Origin: Planctomycetota bacterium
GTDB lineage: Bacteria; Planctomycetota; UBA1135; GCA-002686595
Length of the DNA: 14,027 bases
Direction: 5' to 3'
Assembly (NCBI GenBank): GCA_011524785.1
Contig: WTJQ01000398.1
Location: 1 to 14,027 of the forward strand
The notes under the pieces were generated by a model. That model made no database searches. It was not told where the DNA came from and saw only the letters and a list, made by a program, of their open reading frames with translations. Position numbers and translations under genes: made by a program. Numbering within the stretch: the first letter of the stretch is position 1; each line of letters starts with the position of its first letter. Positions 5,931 to 14,027 of the stretch are shown piece by piece.

Positions 5931-7099
5931 GCCTGCTCCAGGAAGCCGCCGGCCCCGTGCTCGAGCACGCGGCCCGTCCCGAGGGGGATGCCTCCATCTT
6001 CGTGAGCCTGCACCGCTGGCTCATCCCGGAGGCCTTCGTCGACCAGGTGCCCACCTGGTTCGTGGCGCTCGGCGGGATCGGGATCGGCCTGGGCCTGCTG
6101 ATCGGCCTGATCTCGGTGACCGTGATGTTCTGCGTGTGGCTCGAGCGCAAGGTGTCGGGCCACATCCAGTGCCGGACGGGCCCGATGTACGCGGGTGGCT
6201 GGCACGGCTGGGCCCAGTCGATCGCTGACGGGGTCAAGCTCCTGACCAAGGAGGACACGGTCCCGAAGGACGCCGACCGGACGATGTTCTGGATCGCGCC
6301 CGCGATCGTGCTCGCCTCGATCTTCGGCGCCCTGGCTGCCATGCCGATCTCCTACGACTGGTGGTTCGGCCGCATGGACCTGGGTGTCTTCGCCATCCTC
6401 GCGCTCTCGTCCACGACGACCATCGGCGTCGTCATGGCGGGCTGGGCCTCCAACTCCAAGTGGTCGCTCTACGGCGCCATGCGCGAGGCCGCCCAGGTGG
6501 TCGCGTACGAGATCCCGCTCGGCCTCTCCCTCCTGGCTCCCCTGTTCGCCCTCGGCACCTTCAGCCTCGGCGAGGCCAGCGCGCTGCAGTCGGGCTGGTT
6601 CGGGATGAAGTGGGCGATCTTCACCAACCCCTTCCTCGTCCCGGCCTTCCTGATCTACGCGATCAGCGCCCTGGCCGAGACCAAGCGCGCGCCGTTCGAC
6701 CTGCCCGAGGCGGAGTCCGAGCTCGTCGCCGGGTTCATGACCGAGTACTCCGGCATTCGCTGGTCGTTCTTCTTCTTCGAGGAGTACGCCGCGATGCTGC
6801 TGATGTCGATCGTCGGCGCGTTCTTCTGGTTCGGCGGCTTCGAGAGTCCCGCGACCGGCGCGCTGCGCGCGGCCGGCGTCGAGGAGAGCTCGCTGCTCTT
6901 CGGCTTCGTGTGCTTCGGCACGGTGATGCTGAAGGGCCTCTTCGGCATCTTCCTGATGATGTGGCTGCGCTGGACCCTGCCGCGCGTGCGCATCGATCAG
7001 GTGATGACCATGGGGTACAAGTACCTCACCCCCCTCGCCCTCTTCTGTGTCCTCGGCGCCGCCTGCTGGGAGGCGCTGGTCCACGCCCTGTTCTCCTGA
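5927..7099 (+). CDS. nuoH: NADH-quinone oxidoreductase subunit H
   Basis: A 390-residue membrane subunit that anchors the peripheral arm and forms most of the quinone tunnel. Signatures: ERKVSGHIQCRTGP (73-86), HGWAQSIADGVKLLTKED (93-110), SKWSLYGAMREAAQVVAYE (177-195), KRAPFDLPEAESELVAGF (253-270) with MTEYSG (271-276), and WLRWTLPRVRIDQVM (346-360). About eight membrane segments are visible, the first at roughly 44-72. The protein is longer than the usual 320-345 residues, mainly through about 40 residues before the first membrane segment, which include an amphipathic stretch IFVSLHRWLIPEAF. ATG 5927 overlaps the nuoD stop (ATGA); upstream in-frame sequence lies within nuoD and has no family match. 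In many bacteria nuoE, F and G would sit between nuoD and this gene. Confidence 0.96.
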   Translation: MSLLQEAAGPVLEHAARPEGDASIFVSLHRWLIPEAFVDQVPTWFVALGGIGIGLGLLIGLISVTVMFCVWLERKVSGHIQCRTGPMYAGGWHGWAQSIADGVKLLTKEDTVPKDADRTMFWIAPAIVLASIFGALAAMPISYDWWFGRMDLGVFAILALSSTTTIGVVMAGWASNSKWSLYGAMREAAQVVAYEIPLGLSLLAPLFALGTFSLGEASALQSGWFGMKWAIFTNPFLVPAFLIYAISALAETKRAPFDLPEAESELVAGFMTEYSGIRWSFFFFEEYAAMLLMSIVGAFFWFGGFESPATGALRAAGVEESSLLFGFVCFGTVMLKGLFGIFLMMWLRWTLPRVRIDQVMTMGYKYLTPLALFCVLGAACWEALVHALFS

Positions 7100-7126
7100 A
7101 CCGAGCCACCTAGCCCCCCGCCAACC

Positions 7127-7687
7127 ATGGTCAGCGGCACTCGCTACTTCCAGAACGTCTGGGACACCCTCAAGACGACGCTGGTCGGCATGAGCATCAC
7201 GGGCAAGTACCTGATGCGGAAGCCGATCACGGTGCAGTACCCGGACGAGCGCATGCCGATCCCCGATCGGTACCGCGGGATCCACTATCTCGAGCAGGAG
7301 AAGTGCATCAACTGCCTCGCCTGCGCGCGGGCCTGTCCGATCGACTGCATCGAGATGGACGCGGTCCGGCACGGCAAGGAGCTCGAGTGGGTCTCGTTCA
7401 CGCTCGACTACCAGAAGTGCATGTTCTGCGAGCTGTGCGTCTACCCCTGCCCCAAGGACTGCATCCACATGGGCACGGAGTTCGCGCTGGTGGTCGAGGA
7501 CCGCAGTGAGCTGAACCACGACCTCCTCTCCTTCAAGGGCATGGCCGTCGACGCCCGCATCCGCATGCGGGAGGCCGAGAAGAAGAAGGCCGAGAAGGAG
7601 GCCGCCAAGAAGGCCAAGGCAGAGGCCGAGGCCGCCGCCAAGGCTGCCGAGGGCGAGGCCGACGACGCCGCCGGAGGCGACGCCTGA
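7127..7687 (+). CDS. nuoI: NADH-quinone oxidoreductase subunit I (two 4Fe-4S clusters)
   Basis: A 186-residue ferredoxin-like subunit that carries clusters N6a and N6b and hands electrons to N2 in NuoB. The two motifs are complete: C60, C63, C66, C70 in CINCLACARACP and C98, C101, C104, C108 in CMFCELCVYPCP. The N-terminal GMSITGKYLMRKPITVQYP and RYRGIHYLE segments match the family. From about residue 148 the protein ends in a Lys/Ala/Glu-rich tail of roughly 38 residues, probably a charged helix, which E. coli NuoI lacks in this form. ATG 7127 is 27 bases after nuoH and has no clear ribosome-binding site. The stop overlaps the nuoJ start by one base (TGATG). Confidence 0.97.
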   Translation: MVSGTRYFQNVWDTLKTTLVGMSITGKYLMRKPITVQYPDERMPIPDRYRGIHYLEQEKCINCLACARACPIDCIEMDAVRHGKELEWVSFTLDYQKCMFCELCVYPCPKDCIHMGTEFALVVEDRSELNHDLLSFKGMAVDARIRMREAEKKKAEKEAAKKAKAEAEAAAKAAEGEADDAAGGDA

Positions 7688-8304
7688 TGGACCCCAAGCT
7701 CCAGCAGTCCGTCTTCTACGGCCTGCTCGCGCTGGCGGTCGTGGCCGCCATCGGTGGCGGGCTGATCAGTCACGGAGCCGAGGGCATGGCCTTCGGCCTC
7801 TTCGCGTCGTTCACCATCGGCGGCTCGCTCATGTGCATCTGGGAGCGCTCGGTGGTCCGCAGCGCCTTCTCGCTCATGGCGACCTTCATGGGGGTCGCGG
7901 GACTCTTCGTCCTGCTCGGCCACGACTTCCTGGCCATGGCCCAGGTGCTGATCTACGTGGGCGGCATCCTGGCCCTGCTGCTGTTCGGCGTGATGCTGAC
8001 CCCGCCGGACCTGACCGAGCGCAAGCTGACCCGCGTCGGCGCGGCGACCGTGTTCGTGTTCGGCGGCGCTGGCCTGGTGTGGAACCACGTCCAGAGCGCG
8101 ACGCGCTCGCTGGCGGTCCTGCCCCCCGAGGAGCTCGCTGAGGCCACCACCCAGGACCGGGCCATCGGGCTCGCGTTCCTCCACCCCGAGCAGTACGTGG
8201 TCGCCTTCGAGCTGGCCGCCTTCCTGCTCACCGTGGCCCTGGTCGCGGCGGTCTACATCGCGCGCCGCCGGACCGAGGACTTCGAGCCCGAGGAGGTCGC
8301 CTGA
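7687..8304 (+). CDS. nuoJ: NADH-quinone oxidoreductase subunit J
   Basis: A 205-residue membrane subunit of the complex I base, whose third family helix is thought to move in coupling. Its signature is AQVLIYVGGILALLLFGVML (85-104), with conserved Y90, and the closing helix VAFELAAFLLTVALVAAVYI (172-191). I count six hydrophobic segments, at about 9-28, 34-51, 57-77, 82-104, 115-133 and 168-192, where the family usually has five. The stretch from residue 34 aligns with the N-terminus of E. coli NuoJ, so the first segment is extra. The usual NPV after family helix 1 is replaced by an ERSV sequence. The start overlaps the nuoI stop and the stop overlaps the nuoK start, each as TGATG. Confidence 0.93.
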   Translation: MDPKLQQSVFYGLLALAVVAAIGGGLISHGAEGMAFGLFASFTIGGSLMCIWERSVVRSAFSLMATFMGVAGLFVLLGHDFLAMAQVLIYVGGILALLLFGVMLTPPDLTERKLTRVGAATVFVFGGAGLVWNHVQSATRSLAVLPPEELAEATTQDRAIGLAFLHPEQYVVAFELAAFLLTVALVAAVYIARRRTEDFEPEEVA

Positions 8305-8606
8305 TGGGCGTCGAGGCCTACATGGCGGTCGCGGGCGTGCTCTTCGCCCTCGGGATCGTCTGCATCATCAGCCGCCGGAACATCCTCTACGTCCTCATGG
8401 GCGTCGAGATGATCCTGAACGCGGCCAACATCAACTTCGTGGCCTTCAACCGCTTCGGCAACGGCGGGATGGAGGGCCGGATGTTCGCGATCTTCGTGAT
8501 CATCCTCGCGGCGGCCGAGGCTGCGATCGCCCTCGCGATCGTCCTCAACGTCTTCCACCTGTTCCAGAGTGTCCGACCCAGCGAGGCGGACATCCTGCGC
8601 GACTAG
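8304..8606 (+). CDS. nuoK: NADH-quinone oxidoreductase subunit K
   Basis: A 100-residue subunit with three membrane helices, homologous to MrpC. Both buried glutamates needed for proton pumping are present: E35 in LYVLMGVEMILNAAN and E72 in ILAAAEAAIALAIVL, which align with E. coli E36 and E72. The loop arginines SRRNIL (23-28) are also kept. Length equals the E. coli protein. The start shares one base with the nuoJ stop. A 29-base gap with a run of C follows before nuoL. Confidence 0.97.
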   Translation: MGVEAYMAVAGVLFALGIVCIISRRNILYVLMGVEMILNAANINFVAFNRFGNGGMEGRMFAIFVIILAAAEAAIALAIVLNVFHLFQSVRPSEADILRD

Positions 8607-8635
8607 CGCCGACCCTTCCCCCCCGAGGCGCAGCC

Positions 8636-10954
8636 ATGAACACCCTGACCGCGTTCGACTACAAGCTCCTGCTTGCGGTCCCCCTCATCCCGCTCTGCGG
8701 GTACGTCATCCAGATCTTCTTCGGGCGCAACCTGCCCCGGAAGGGCGACTGGCTCCTCACGGGCGGCATGTTCGTCGTGATGGGCATCACGGTCTACATG
8801 TTCCTCGCCAAGGCCCTGGGCCACACGGGGGACCTGCCCTTCTGGAACGAGTCGGCGGCCACCGAGGGCGGCCCCGTCTTCCGCTGGCTCTACGACGCGT
8901 CCGCCGTGTCGAGCGACCGGAACCTGGTGGCGGGGATCCTCTACGACGGCCTGGGCGCGACGATGCTGATGGTCGTGGGCGTGGTGTCGTTCCTGGTGCA
9001 CCTCTTCGCCACCGGCTACATGCACGGTGACCGGCGCTACCACATCTTCTTCGCGAACATCTCGCTGTTCACGTTCGCGATGCTGGGCCTCGTCCTCAGC
9101 GACAACATCCTCTTCCTGTTCATCTTCTGGGAGCTGATGGGCCTGATGAGCTACCTGCTCATCGGCCACTTCTCGCACGACCCGACGAGCTCCCGGATCA
9201 AGTTCGCGGCCGCCGCCTGCAAGAAGGCCTTCCTCACCACGCGCGTGGGGGACACCTGCCTCTTCTTCGGCATGGCGATGTTCTATTTCCTGCTGCCGCG
9301 GGAGTACAACGAGCTCGTCGGCCAGGGCCTGATCGAGGGGGACACGGTCCTCTCGAGCTTCCGGTTCAGCGAGCTGTGGCAGATGACCGGGGCCATCGTG
9401 GAGGCCCACGGCGGTGACTACCCCGCGTGGATGACGGTCGCGGGCCTGTTCACGTTCGGAGGCACGGTCGGCAAGTCGGCGCAGTTCCCGCTGCACATCT
9501 GGCTGCCTGACGCCATGGAGGGCCCGACGCCGGTGTCCGCCATGATCCACGCGGCGACCATGGTCGCTGCGGGCGTCTACCTGCTCGGGCGGATGTTCCC
9601 GATGATGTCGCCCACGACCCTGCAGTTCGTGATGGCCATCGGCGGCATCACGGCCCTGTTCGCGGCGACCATCGGCTGCACCGTGAACGACATCAAGGGC
9701 GTGCTGGCCTACTCCACCATCAGCCAGCTCGGCTTCATGGTGGCGTCGATCGGCACCGGCGGCCTCGGGATCGTGGCGGGCCTCTTCCACATGGTCACGC
9801 ACGCCTTCTTCAAGGCCTGCCTGTTCCTCTCGGCCGGCTCCGTGATCCACGGCTGCCACCACGAGCAGGACATGCGCCGGATGGGGGGCCTGCGGAAGAT
9901 GATGCCCATCACCTTCGCGGCGATGCTCGTCTGCACCCTGGCCATCGCCGGCATGCCGCTCTTCGCGGGCTACTACTCGAAGGACCGGATCATCGGCTCC
10001 GCCATCGAGTCGGTCCTGACCCAGTGGCGCGGAGGCAACGTCTTCGTGATGGTCGTCCTGCCGCTCGCGGCGATGCTCACGACCTTCTACATGTTCCGCC
10101 TGATCTTCATGACCTTCTTCGGTGAGTACCGGGGCGGCCACGACGATCACGGGCATGGCCACGGTCACGACGACCACGCGGCCCACGACGCGCACGACGA
10201 TCACGGGCACGACGACCACGGCCACGGTCACGTCCCGCACGAGTCGCCGACCAACATGGCGATCCCGCTGATCGTCCTCGGCCTCCTGGGCGTGTTCGGC
10301 GGCCACATGTGGCTCACGGGCGATCCGCTGTCCAACAACGGCACCTGGTTCACCAACCTCGTGCGCTGGGAGGACATGTACGTCCTGCCCAACGGCTCCT
10401 CGCTGCAGCTGCTCAACATGAACATGCTGGAGGTCAGCGAGCACAACCACCACGTGGGCCACCTCTGGGCGGTCGGCGTGTCCCTGACCGTGCTCGCCCT
10501 GGGCCTCTTCGGCGCCTGGTGGATGTACATCCGCAAGGCCGATCCCAGCAAGCAGGGCAGCGACGACCTCCCGGGTCTCTTCCCGATCCCGGACGGCATC
10601 ACCGGCAAGCTCGGCCTCGTCTACGAGACCGTGCGCGACAAGTACTACATCGACGAGTTCGTCAACGGCTCCGTCATCCGCGGCACGATGGTCGCCGCGC
10701 GGGCCCAGAGCTGGTTCGACGCCAACGTGGTGGACGGGCTCGTCGTGGGCACCGGCAAGACCGCGCGCGCGCTGGGCTTCGTCTGCGGCTGGATCGACAA
10801 GCACATCGTCGATGGCGCCGTGAACTGGGTCGGCAACACCACCCAGGCCTTCGGCTCCGTGGTGCGCCTGTTCCAGACCGGCCGCATCCAGCAGTACATC
10901 TCGTTCGCCGTGGGAGGGGCGCTCCTCGTGGCGGCCTTCCACATCCTGACCTGA
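8636..10954 (+). CDS. nuoL: NADH-quinone oxidoreductase subunit L (proton pump, lateral helix)
   Basis: A 772-residue distal antiporter-like subunit with about 16 membrane helices and a long C-terminal lateral helix. Pump residues are in place: E166 in FIFWELMGLMSYLLIGHF, K280 in GGTVGKSAQFPLHIWLPDA, the EGPTPVSAMIHAATMV helix after it, and K449 in GYYSKD. KKAFLTTRVGD and NDIKGVLAYSTISQLGFM are further family marks. It is longer than E. coli NuoL (613) owing to loops at about 65-100 and 225-265, a His/Asp-rich insert at 502-535, and a longer C-terminal region. The tail DEFVNGSVIRG and its following helices match other bacterial NuoL C-termini. A weak GAGG lies 7 bases before ATG 8636. Confidence 0.97.
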   Translation: MNTLTAFDYKLLLAVPLIPLCGYVIQIFFGRNLPRKGDWLLTGGMFVVMGITVYMFLAKALGHTGDLPFWNESAATEGGPVFRWLYDASAVSSDRNLVAGILYDGLGATMLMVVGVVSFLVHLFATGYMHGDRRYHIFFANISLFTFAMLGLVLSDNILFLFIFWELMGLMSYLLIGHFSHDPTSSRIKFAAAACKKAFLTTRVGDTCLFFGMAMFYFLLPREYNELVGQGLIEGDTVLSSFRFSELWQMTGAIVEAHGGDYPAWMTVAGLFTFGGTVGKSAQFPLHIWLPDAMEGPTPVSAMIHAATMVAAGVYLLGRMFPMMSPTTLQFVMAIGGITALFAATIGCTVNDIKGVLAYSTISQLGFMVASIGTGGLGIVAGLFHMVTHAFFKACLFLSAGSVIHGCHHEQDMRRMGGLRKMMPITFAAMLVCTLAIAGMPLFAGYYSKDRIIGSAIESVLTQWRGGNVFVMVVLPLAAMLTTFYMFRLIFMTFFGEYRGGHDDHGHGHGHDDHAAHDAHDDHGHDDHGHGHVPHESPTNMAIPLIVLGLLGVFGGHMWLTGDPLSNNGTWFTNLVRWEDMYVLPNGSSLQLLNMNMLEVSEHNHHVGHLWAVGVSLTVLALGLFGAWWMYIRKADPSKQGSDDLPGLFPIPDGITGKLGLVYETVRDKYYIDEFVNGSVIRGTMVAARAQSWFDANVVDGLVVGTGKTARALGFVCGWIDKHIVDGAVNWVGNTTQAFGSVVRLFQTGRIQQYISFAVGGALLVAAFHILT
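10139..10240 (+). repeat. repetitive segment coding for the His/Asp-rich loop of NuoL
   Basis: These 102 bases encode 34 residues with 14 His and 9 Asp. DNA repeats are visible: CACGACGATCACGGGCA at 10139-10155 and 10193-10209 (54 bases apart, in frame), and GGCCACGGTCACG at 10157-10169 and 10220-10232. This pattern suggests growth by in-frame tandem duplication. Confidence 0.8.
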
Positions 10955-10997
10955 TCCCCCCCGCCTCCCCCCCACGGACACCTCCAGGCAGATCGCC

Positions 10998-12572
10998 ATG
11001 GATCAACTCAACCTCGACTCGGCCAACGCCACCAGCCTGCTGAGCTGGCTGACCTTCCTGCCGCTGATCGGCATGACGGTCGTCATGCTCATCCCGAAGA
11101 CGAACATGCGCGCGATCAAGATCGCGGCCGGCGTGTTCACCTTCATCCCGCTGGTGATCGCGACCCAGATGTACTTCTCGGGCTTCGACAAGGCGGCTGA
11201 GGGCTACCAGTTCGTCGAGCACCACAGCTGGATCCCGATCGGGAAGATCTTCTACTCGGTCGGAGTGGATGGGCTCTCCATGCCCCTCATCTGGCTGACG
11301 ACGATCCTCTTCTTCATCGCCGTCCCCGCGAGTGAGACCGTGCCGCGCCTCTCGAAGGCGTACTACGCCCTCTTCCTCATGCTCGAGGTTGGGGTCATCG
11401 GGGTCTTCGTCGCCCTCGACTACTTCCTCTTCTACGTCTACTGGGAGATCATGCTCCTGCCGATGTACTTCCTCATCGGCATCTGGGGTGGGCCGCAGCG
11501 TGAGTACGCGGCCATCAAGTTCTTCCTGTACACCCTGGCGGGCTCCGTCCTGATGCTGATCGCCGTCGTGGCGATGCGGATCGACACCGGCACCTTCTCG
11601 ATCCCCGAGCTGATCGCGATCGGCAAGGCTGGCGGCTTCACGGGCCCGGCCCTGCTGGGGATGAAGTTCACCACCTGGGTCTTCTGGTTCCTGTTCGTGG
11701 CCTTCGCGATCAAGATCCCGGCGTTCCCCTTCCACACGTGGCTGCCGGACGCCCACGTCCAGGCGCCCACCCCGATCTCCGTGATCCTGGCGGGCATCCT
11801 CCTGAAGCTGGGCGGCTACGGCCTCCTGCGGGCCTGCTTCCCGGTGGTCCCGGACGCGATGAACGAGTTCGCGTTCGCCCTGGGCGTGCTGGGGGTCGTG
11901 GCCATCGTGTACGGCGCCTACGTCGCCCTGGCGCAGAGCGACTTCAAGAAGATGGTGGCCTACAGCTCGGTCAGCCACATGGGCTTCGTCGTCCTCGGGA
12001 TGGCCGCCCTGACCGACTGGGGGATGAACGGTGCTGCCCTGCAGATGTTCACCCACGGCATCAGCTCCGCCGCCTGCTTCCTCATCGTGGGCGTCATCTA
12101 CGATCGGGCCCACCACCGCGACCTGAACGGCTTCGGCGGGCTCGCGCAGCCGATGCCCCGCTACTGGGCCCTGGCCACCGTGGCCTTCTTCGCCTCGCTC
12201 GGCCTGCCGGGCATGGCCGGGTTCGTGTCCGAGGCGCTGACCATGGTCGGCTCCTTCCAGTCGCAGGTCGGCTGGACCGAGGAGGCCAAGGCCTCGGGCT
12301 GGATGTGGGGTCCCTTCCAGTGGCTCACCCTCATCGCCACCATCGGCATCGTGATGACCGCCGCCTACATCCTGTGGGCGCTCCAGCGCGTGTTCCTGGG
12401 CACGCTGAACGAGAAGTACAAGGACTACGAGGACATCACGGGACGCGAGGTCTTCAGCCTCGCTCCGCTGCTGATCCTCTGCGTGGTGCTGGGGGTCTTC
12501 CCCTTCCTCATCCTCGACTGGATGGAGGTCAGCGTCACCGACCTGATGCGGATCCTGGCCTTCGCGGGCTGA
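10998..12572 (+). CDS. nuoM: NADH-quinone oxidoreductase subunit M (proton pump)
   Basis: A 524-residue antiporter-like membrane subunit, the middle pump of the membrane arm, with about 14 helices. Key residues: E150 in FYVYWEIMLLPMYFLIGIWG, K239 in FAIKIPAFPFHTWLPDAH, K270 in GILLKLGGYGLLR, and E412 in GMAGFVSEALTMVG, where NuoM characteristically has Glu and NuoL and NuoN have Lys. That last feature, with QAPTPISVILAG, separates it from NuoL and NuoN. Length is typical (about 500). The 43-base gap after nuoL is rich in C runs and has only a weak purine patch before ATG 10998. It ends 22 bases before nuoN. Confidence 0.97.
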   Translation: MDQLNLDSANATSLLSWLTFLPLIGMTVVMLIPKTNMRAIKIAAGVFTFIPLVIATQMYFSGFDKAAEGYQFVEHHSWIPIGKIFYSVGVDGLSMPLIWLTTILFFIAVPASETVPRLSKAYYALFLMLEVGVIGVFVALDYFLFYVYWEIMLLPMYFLIGIWGGPQREYAAIKFFLYTLAGSVLMLIAVVAMRIDTGTFSIPELIAIGKAGGFTGPALLGMKFTTWVFWFLFVAFAIKIPAFPFHTWLPDAHVQAPTPISVILAGILLKLGGYGLLRACFPVVPDAMNEFAFALGVLGVVAIVYGAYVALAQSDFKKMVAYSSVSHMGFVVLGMAALTDWGMNGAALQMFTHGISSAACFLIVGVIYDRAHHRDLNGFGGLAQPMPRYWALATVAFFASLGLPGMAGFVSEALTMVGSFQSQVGWTEEAKASGWMWGPFQWLTLIATIGIVMTAAYILWALQRVFLGTLNEKYKDYEDITGREVFSLAPLLILCVVLGVFPFLILDWMEVSVTDLMRILAFAG

Positions 12573-12594
12573 ACCTCGACCCGGACGACACCCG

Positions 12595-14027
12595 ATGCTC
12601 GGCCTTCAAGAGACCCCCGACCTGCACTGGCACGGCCTCGGCCTGCTGGCGCCCGAGCTGACGCTCGTGGCGACCTCGCTGGTCGTGCTGGTCATGGACC
12701 TCGTCTGGAAGGAGCGCGACTCCTGGCGGCTGGGGGCGATCTCCCTGGTCGGCCTGGCCGCGGCGGCCTTCCAGCTGGTGGGCGCAGGCGCGACCCAGGA
12801 CACGGCCTTCGGGCTCGTGGCCATCGACAGCTTCGGAGGCTTCTTCAAGCTGTTCACGTGCGCCGCGACCGCGGCGAGCATCCTGTTCGTGATGCTCGAC
12901 CGGCGCGAGCGGCGCCACCGCATCGGGGAGTACTACTTCCTGCTGCTCGGCGCGGCGATCGGCATCTTCTTCATGGTGAGCACCAACAACCTGTTGCTGC
13001 TCATCCTCGGCCTCGAGCTGGCGAGCCTGTCCAGCTACAGCCTGTCGGGCTTCCACAAGGGCGAGAAGCGCTCGGCCGAGGCGGCCATGAAGTACGTCGT
13101 GTTCGGCGGCCTCTCCGCCGGCGTCATGGTCTTCGGCATCAGCCTCCTCTACGGGGCGACCGGGACCCTGGACCTGCGCGTCATGTCCGGCGCCCTGGAG
13201 GCGGACCCGGTGGGCGAGGGCGTGGCACGCAGCCTCGCCATGGCCATCGACCAGAGCCCGGCCATGGTGGCCCTGGCGATGGTCCTGATCCTCGGCGGCT
13301 TCTCGTACAAGATCAGCGCGGCGCCCTTCCACTTCTGGGCGCCCGACGTCTACGAGGGCGCCCCCATGCCGGTGACGACCTTCCTGGCCGTCGCCTCCAA
13401 GGCGGGCGGCTTCGGCGCGCTGCTGCGCTTCTTCGGCATGCTCTTCGTCGCGCCGGGTGTGGACGAGGCGGTGGCCGAGTACCGCGACCAGATCGGAGCC
13501 CTGCTGGCCCTCGTCGCGGCCGTGACCATGACGCTGGGCAACCTGGCGGCGGTCCGCCAGGAGAGCGTCAAGCGGATGCTGGCCTACTCCTCGGTGGCCC
13601 ACGCCGGCTACGTGCTGGCTGGCCTCGCGGCCATGAACGTCGTTGGGCTCCAGGCGGCGATGTTCTACCTGGCCGCCTACTACTTCATGAACCTCGGGGC
13701 GTTCGGCTTCCTGCTCTACTTCACCGGCGTGACGGGGCGGGAGACCTACGACTCCCTCCGGGGCATGGGCCCGAAGGCCCCGCTCATCACCGTGCCCATG
13801 GTCGTCTTCCTGGTGAGCCTCACCGGGATCCCTCCGACGGTCGGCTTCATCGGCAAGTACAAGCTCTTCGACGCCATGCTCGAGTCGAGCGCGGGTCTCG
13901 GGTGGCTGGCCGTCCTCCTCGGCATCAACTCGGCGATCAGCCTCTACTACTACCTGCGCGTCGCGAAGGTCCTCTTCCTCGAGACCTCCGACGATCCGGA
14001 GCCCCTGCCGCAGCCGCAGATGGCCGG
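12595..14027 (+). CDS. nuoN: NADH-quinone oxidoreductase subunit N (proton pump), cut by window edge
   Basis: An antiporter-like membrane subunit, the pump nearest NuoK. The frame from ATG 12595 stays open to the right edge (477 codons), so only a short C-terminal part is probably missing given the usual 480-500 residues. Pump residues: E141 in LGLELASLSSYSLSGF, K239 in GGFSYKISAAPFHFWAPDVY, K269 in AVASKAGG, and K421 in GFIGKYKLF. EGAPMPVTTFLAVASKAG and VKRMLAYSSVAHAGYVLAG are diagnostic of NuoN. No clear ribosome-binding site is seen in the 22-base gap after nuoM. It is the last gene visible in the operon; whether others follow cannot be seen. Confidence 0.96.
   Translation, partial: MLGLQETPDLHWHGLGLLAPELTLVATSLVVLVMDLVWKERDSWRLGAISLVGLAAAAFQLVGAGATQDTAFGLVAIDSFGGFFKLFTCAATAASILFVMLDRRERRHRIGEYYFLLLGAAIGIFFMVSTNNLLLLILGLELASLSSYSLSGFHKGEKRSAEAAMKYVVFGGLSAGVMVFGISLLYGATGTLDLRVMSGALEADPVGEGVARSLAMAIDQSPAMVALAMVLILGGFSYKISAAPFHFWAPDVYEGAPMPVTTFLAVASKAGGFGALLRFFGMLFVAPGVDEAVAEYRDQIGALLALVAAVTMTLGNLAAVRQESVKRMLAYSSVAHAGYVLAGLAAMNVVGLQAAMFYLAAYYFMNLGAFGFLLYFTGVTGRETYDSLRGMGPKAPLITVPMVVFLVSLTGIPPTVGFIGKYKLFDAMLESSAGLGWLAVLLGINSAISLYYYLRVAKVLFLETSDDPEPLPQPQMA

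Noticed and set aside
10955..10997. Runs of C in the gaps before nuoL, nuoM and nuoI as possible regulatory or slippage sites
   Set aside because: Poly-C tracts are expected in gaps of such GC-rich DNA, lie outside coding sequence, and have no associated structure or repeat unit.
8603..10999. 798-codon open frame antisense to nuoL, and similar long antisense frames over nuoC-nuoD, nuoD-nuoI and nuoL-nuoM
   Set aside because: Such frames arise from the high GC at third codon positions on the coding strand. Their translations are His/Arg/Glu/Asp-rich without domains, while the plus-strand genes are unmistakable.

Overview
The window is very GC-rich bacterial DNA that is densely coding, with few clear Shine-Dalgarno sites. 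It carries most of an operon for a respiratory complex I (NDH-1) plus a short accessory block upstream. The sequence alone does not fix the phylum. The high GC, the order nuoABCD-HIJKLMN and the style of NuoB, NuoD and NuoH (for example [10 protein letters not shown] in NuoB and GWHGWAQS in NuoH) would fit a Planctomycetota-like or related lineage, but that is an inference.

Left block (1-2114). The tail of an unidentified CDS (1-53) is followed by a YciA-type acyl-CoA thioesterase (89-502, +). It converges on an ABC-transporter ATPase (499-1275, -), and the two stop codons overlap inside one CTAG. Next, also on the minus strand, is the most unusual gene of the window (1374-2114, -). Its protein keeps the N-terminal signature and overall layout of COG0731-type radical SAM enzymes but has no CxxxCxxC iron-sulfur motif. 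A long GC-rich hairpin follows it, and it has a recognisable promoter and a leader containing several perfect inverted repeats.

Intergenic block (2115-3138). About 1 kb separates the divergent radical-SAM-like gene and nuoA. I see no convincing gene in it. It holds two sigma70-like promoters, each with a 17-bp spacer, pointing outward, and several inverted repeats. A perfect 10-bp palindrome lies across the predicted nuo transcription start, with a 9/10 copy 50 bp upstream.

nuo operon (3139-14027, all +). The order is nuoA, B, C, D, H, I, J, K, L, M, N, with short gaps or 1-4 bp overlaps; nuoN runs off the right edge. NuoB, C, D and I form the quinone-reducing connecting module (cluster N2 and two 4Fe-4S clusters). 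NuoA, H, J and K form the membrane base, and NuoL, M and N are the antiporter-like proton pumps. The NADH-oxidising module (nuoE, F, G) is absent from its usual place between nuoD and nuoH. Either those genes lie elsewhere or this is an 11-subunit complex using another electron donor. Oddities within the operon are an Ala in place of the conserved Asp in NuoA's FDVE motif, an extra N-terminal membrane segment in NuoJ, N- and C-terminal extensions of NuoH and NuoI, and a 34-residue His/Asp-rich loop in NuoL.

I found no tRNA, rRNA, CRISPR array or mobile element. The best candidate for something undescribed is the cysteine-less radical SAM homologue with its structured leader.
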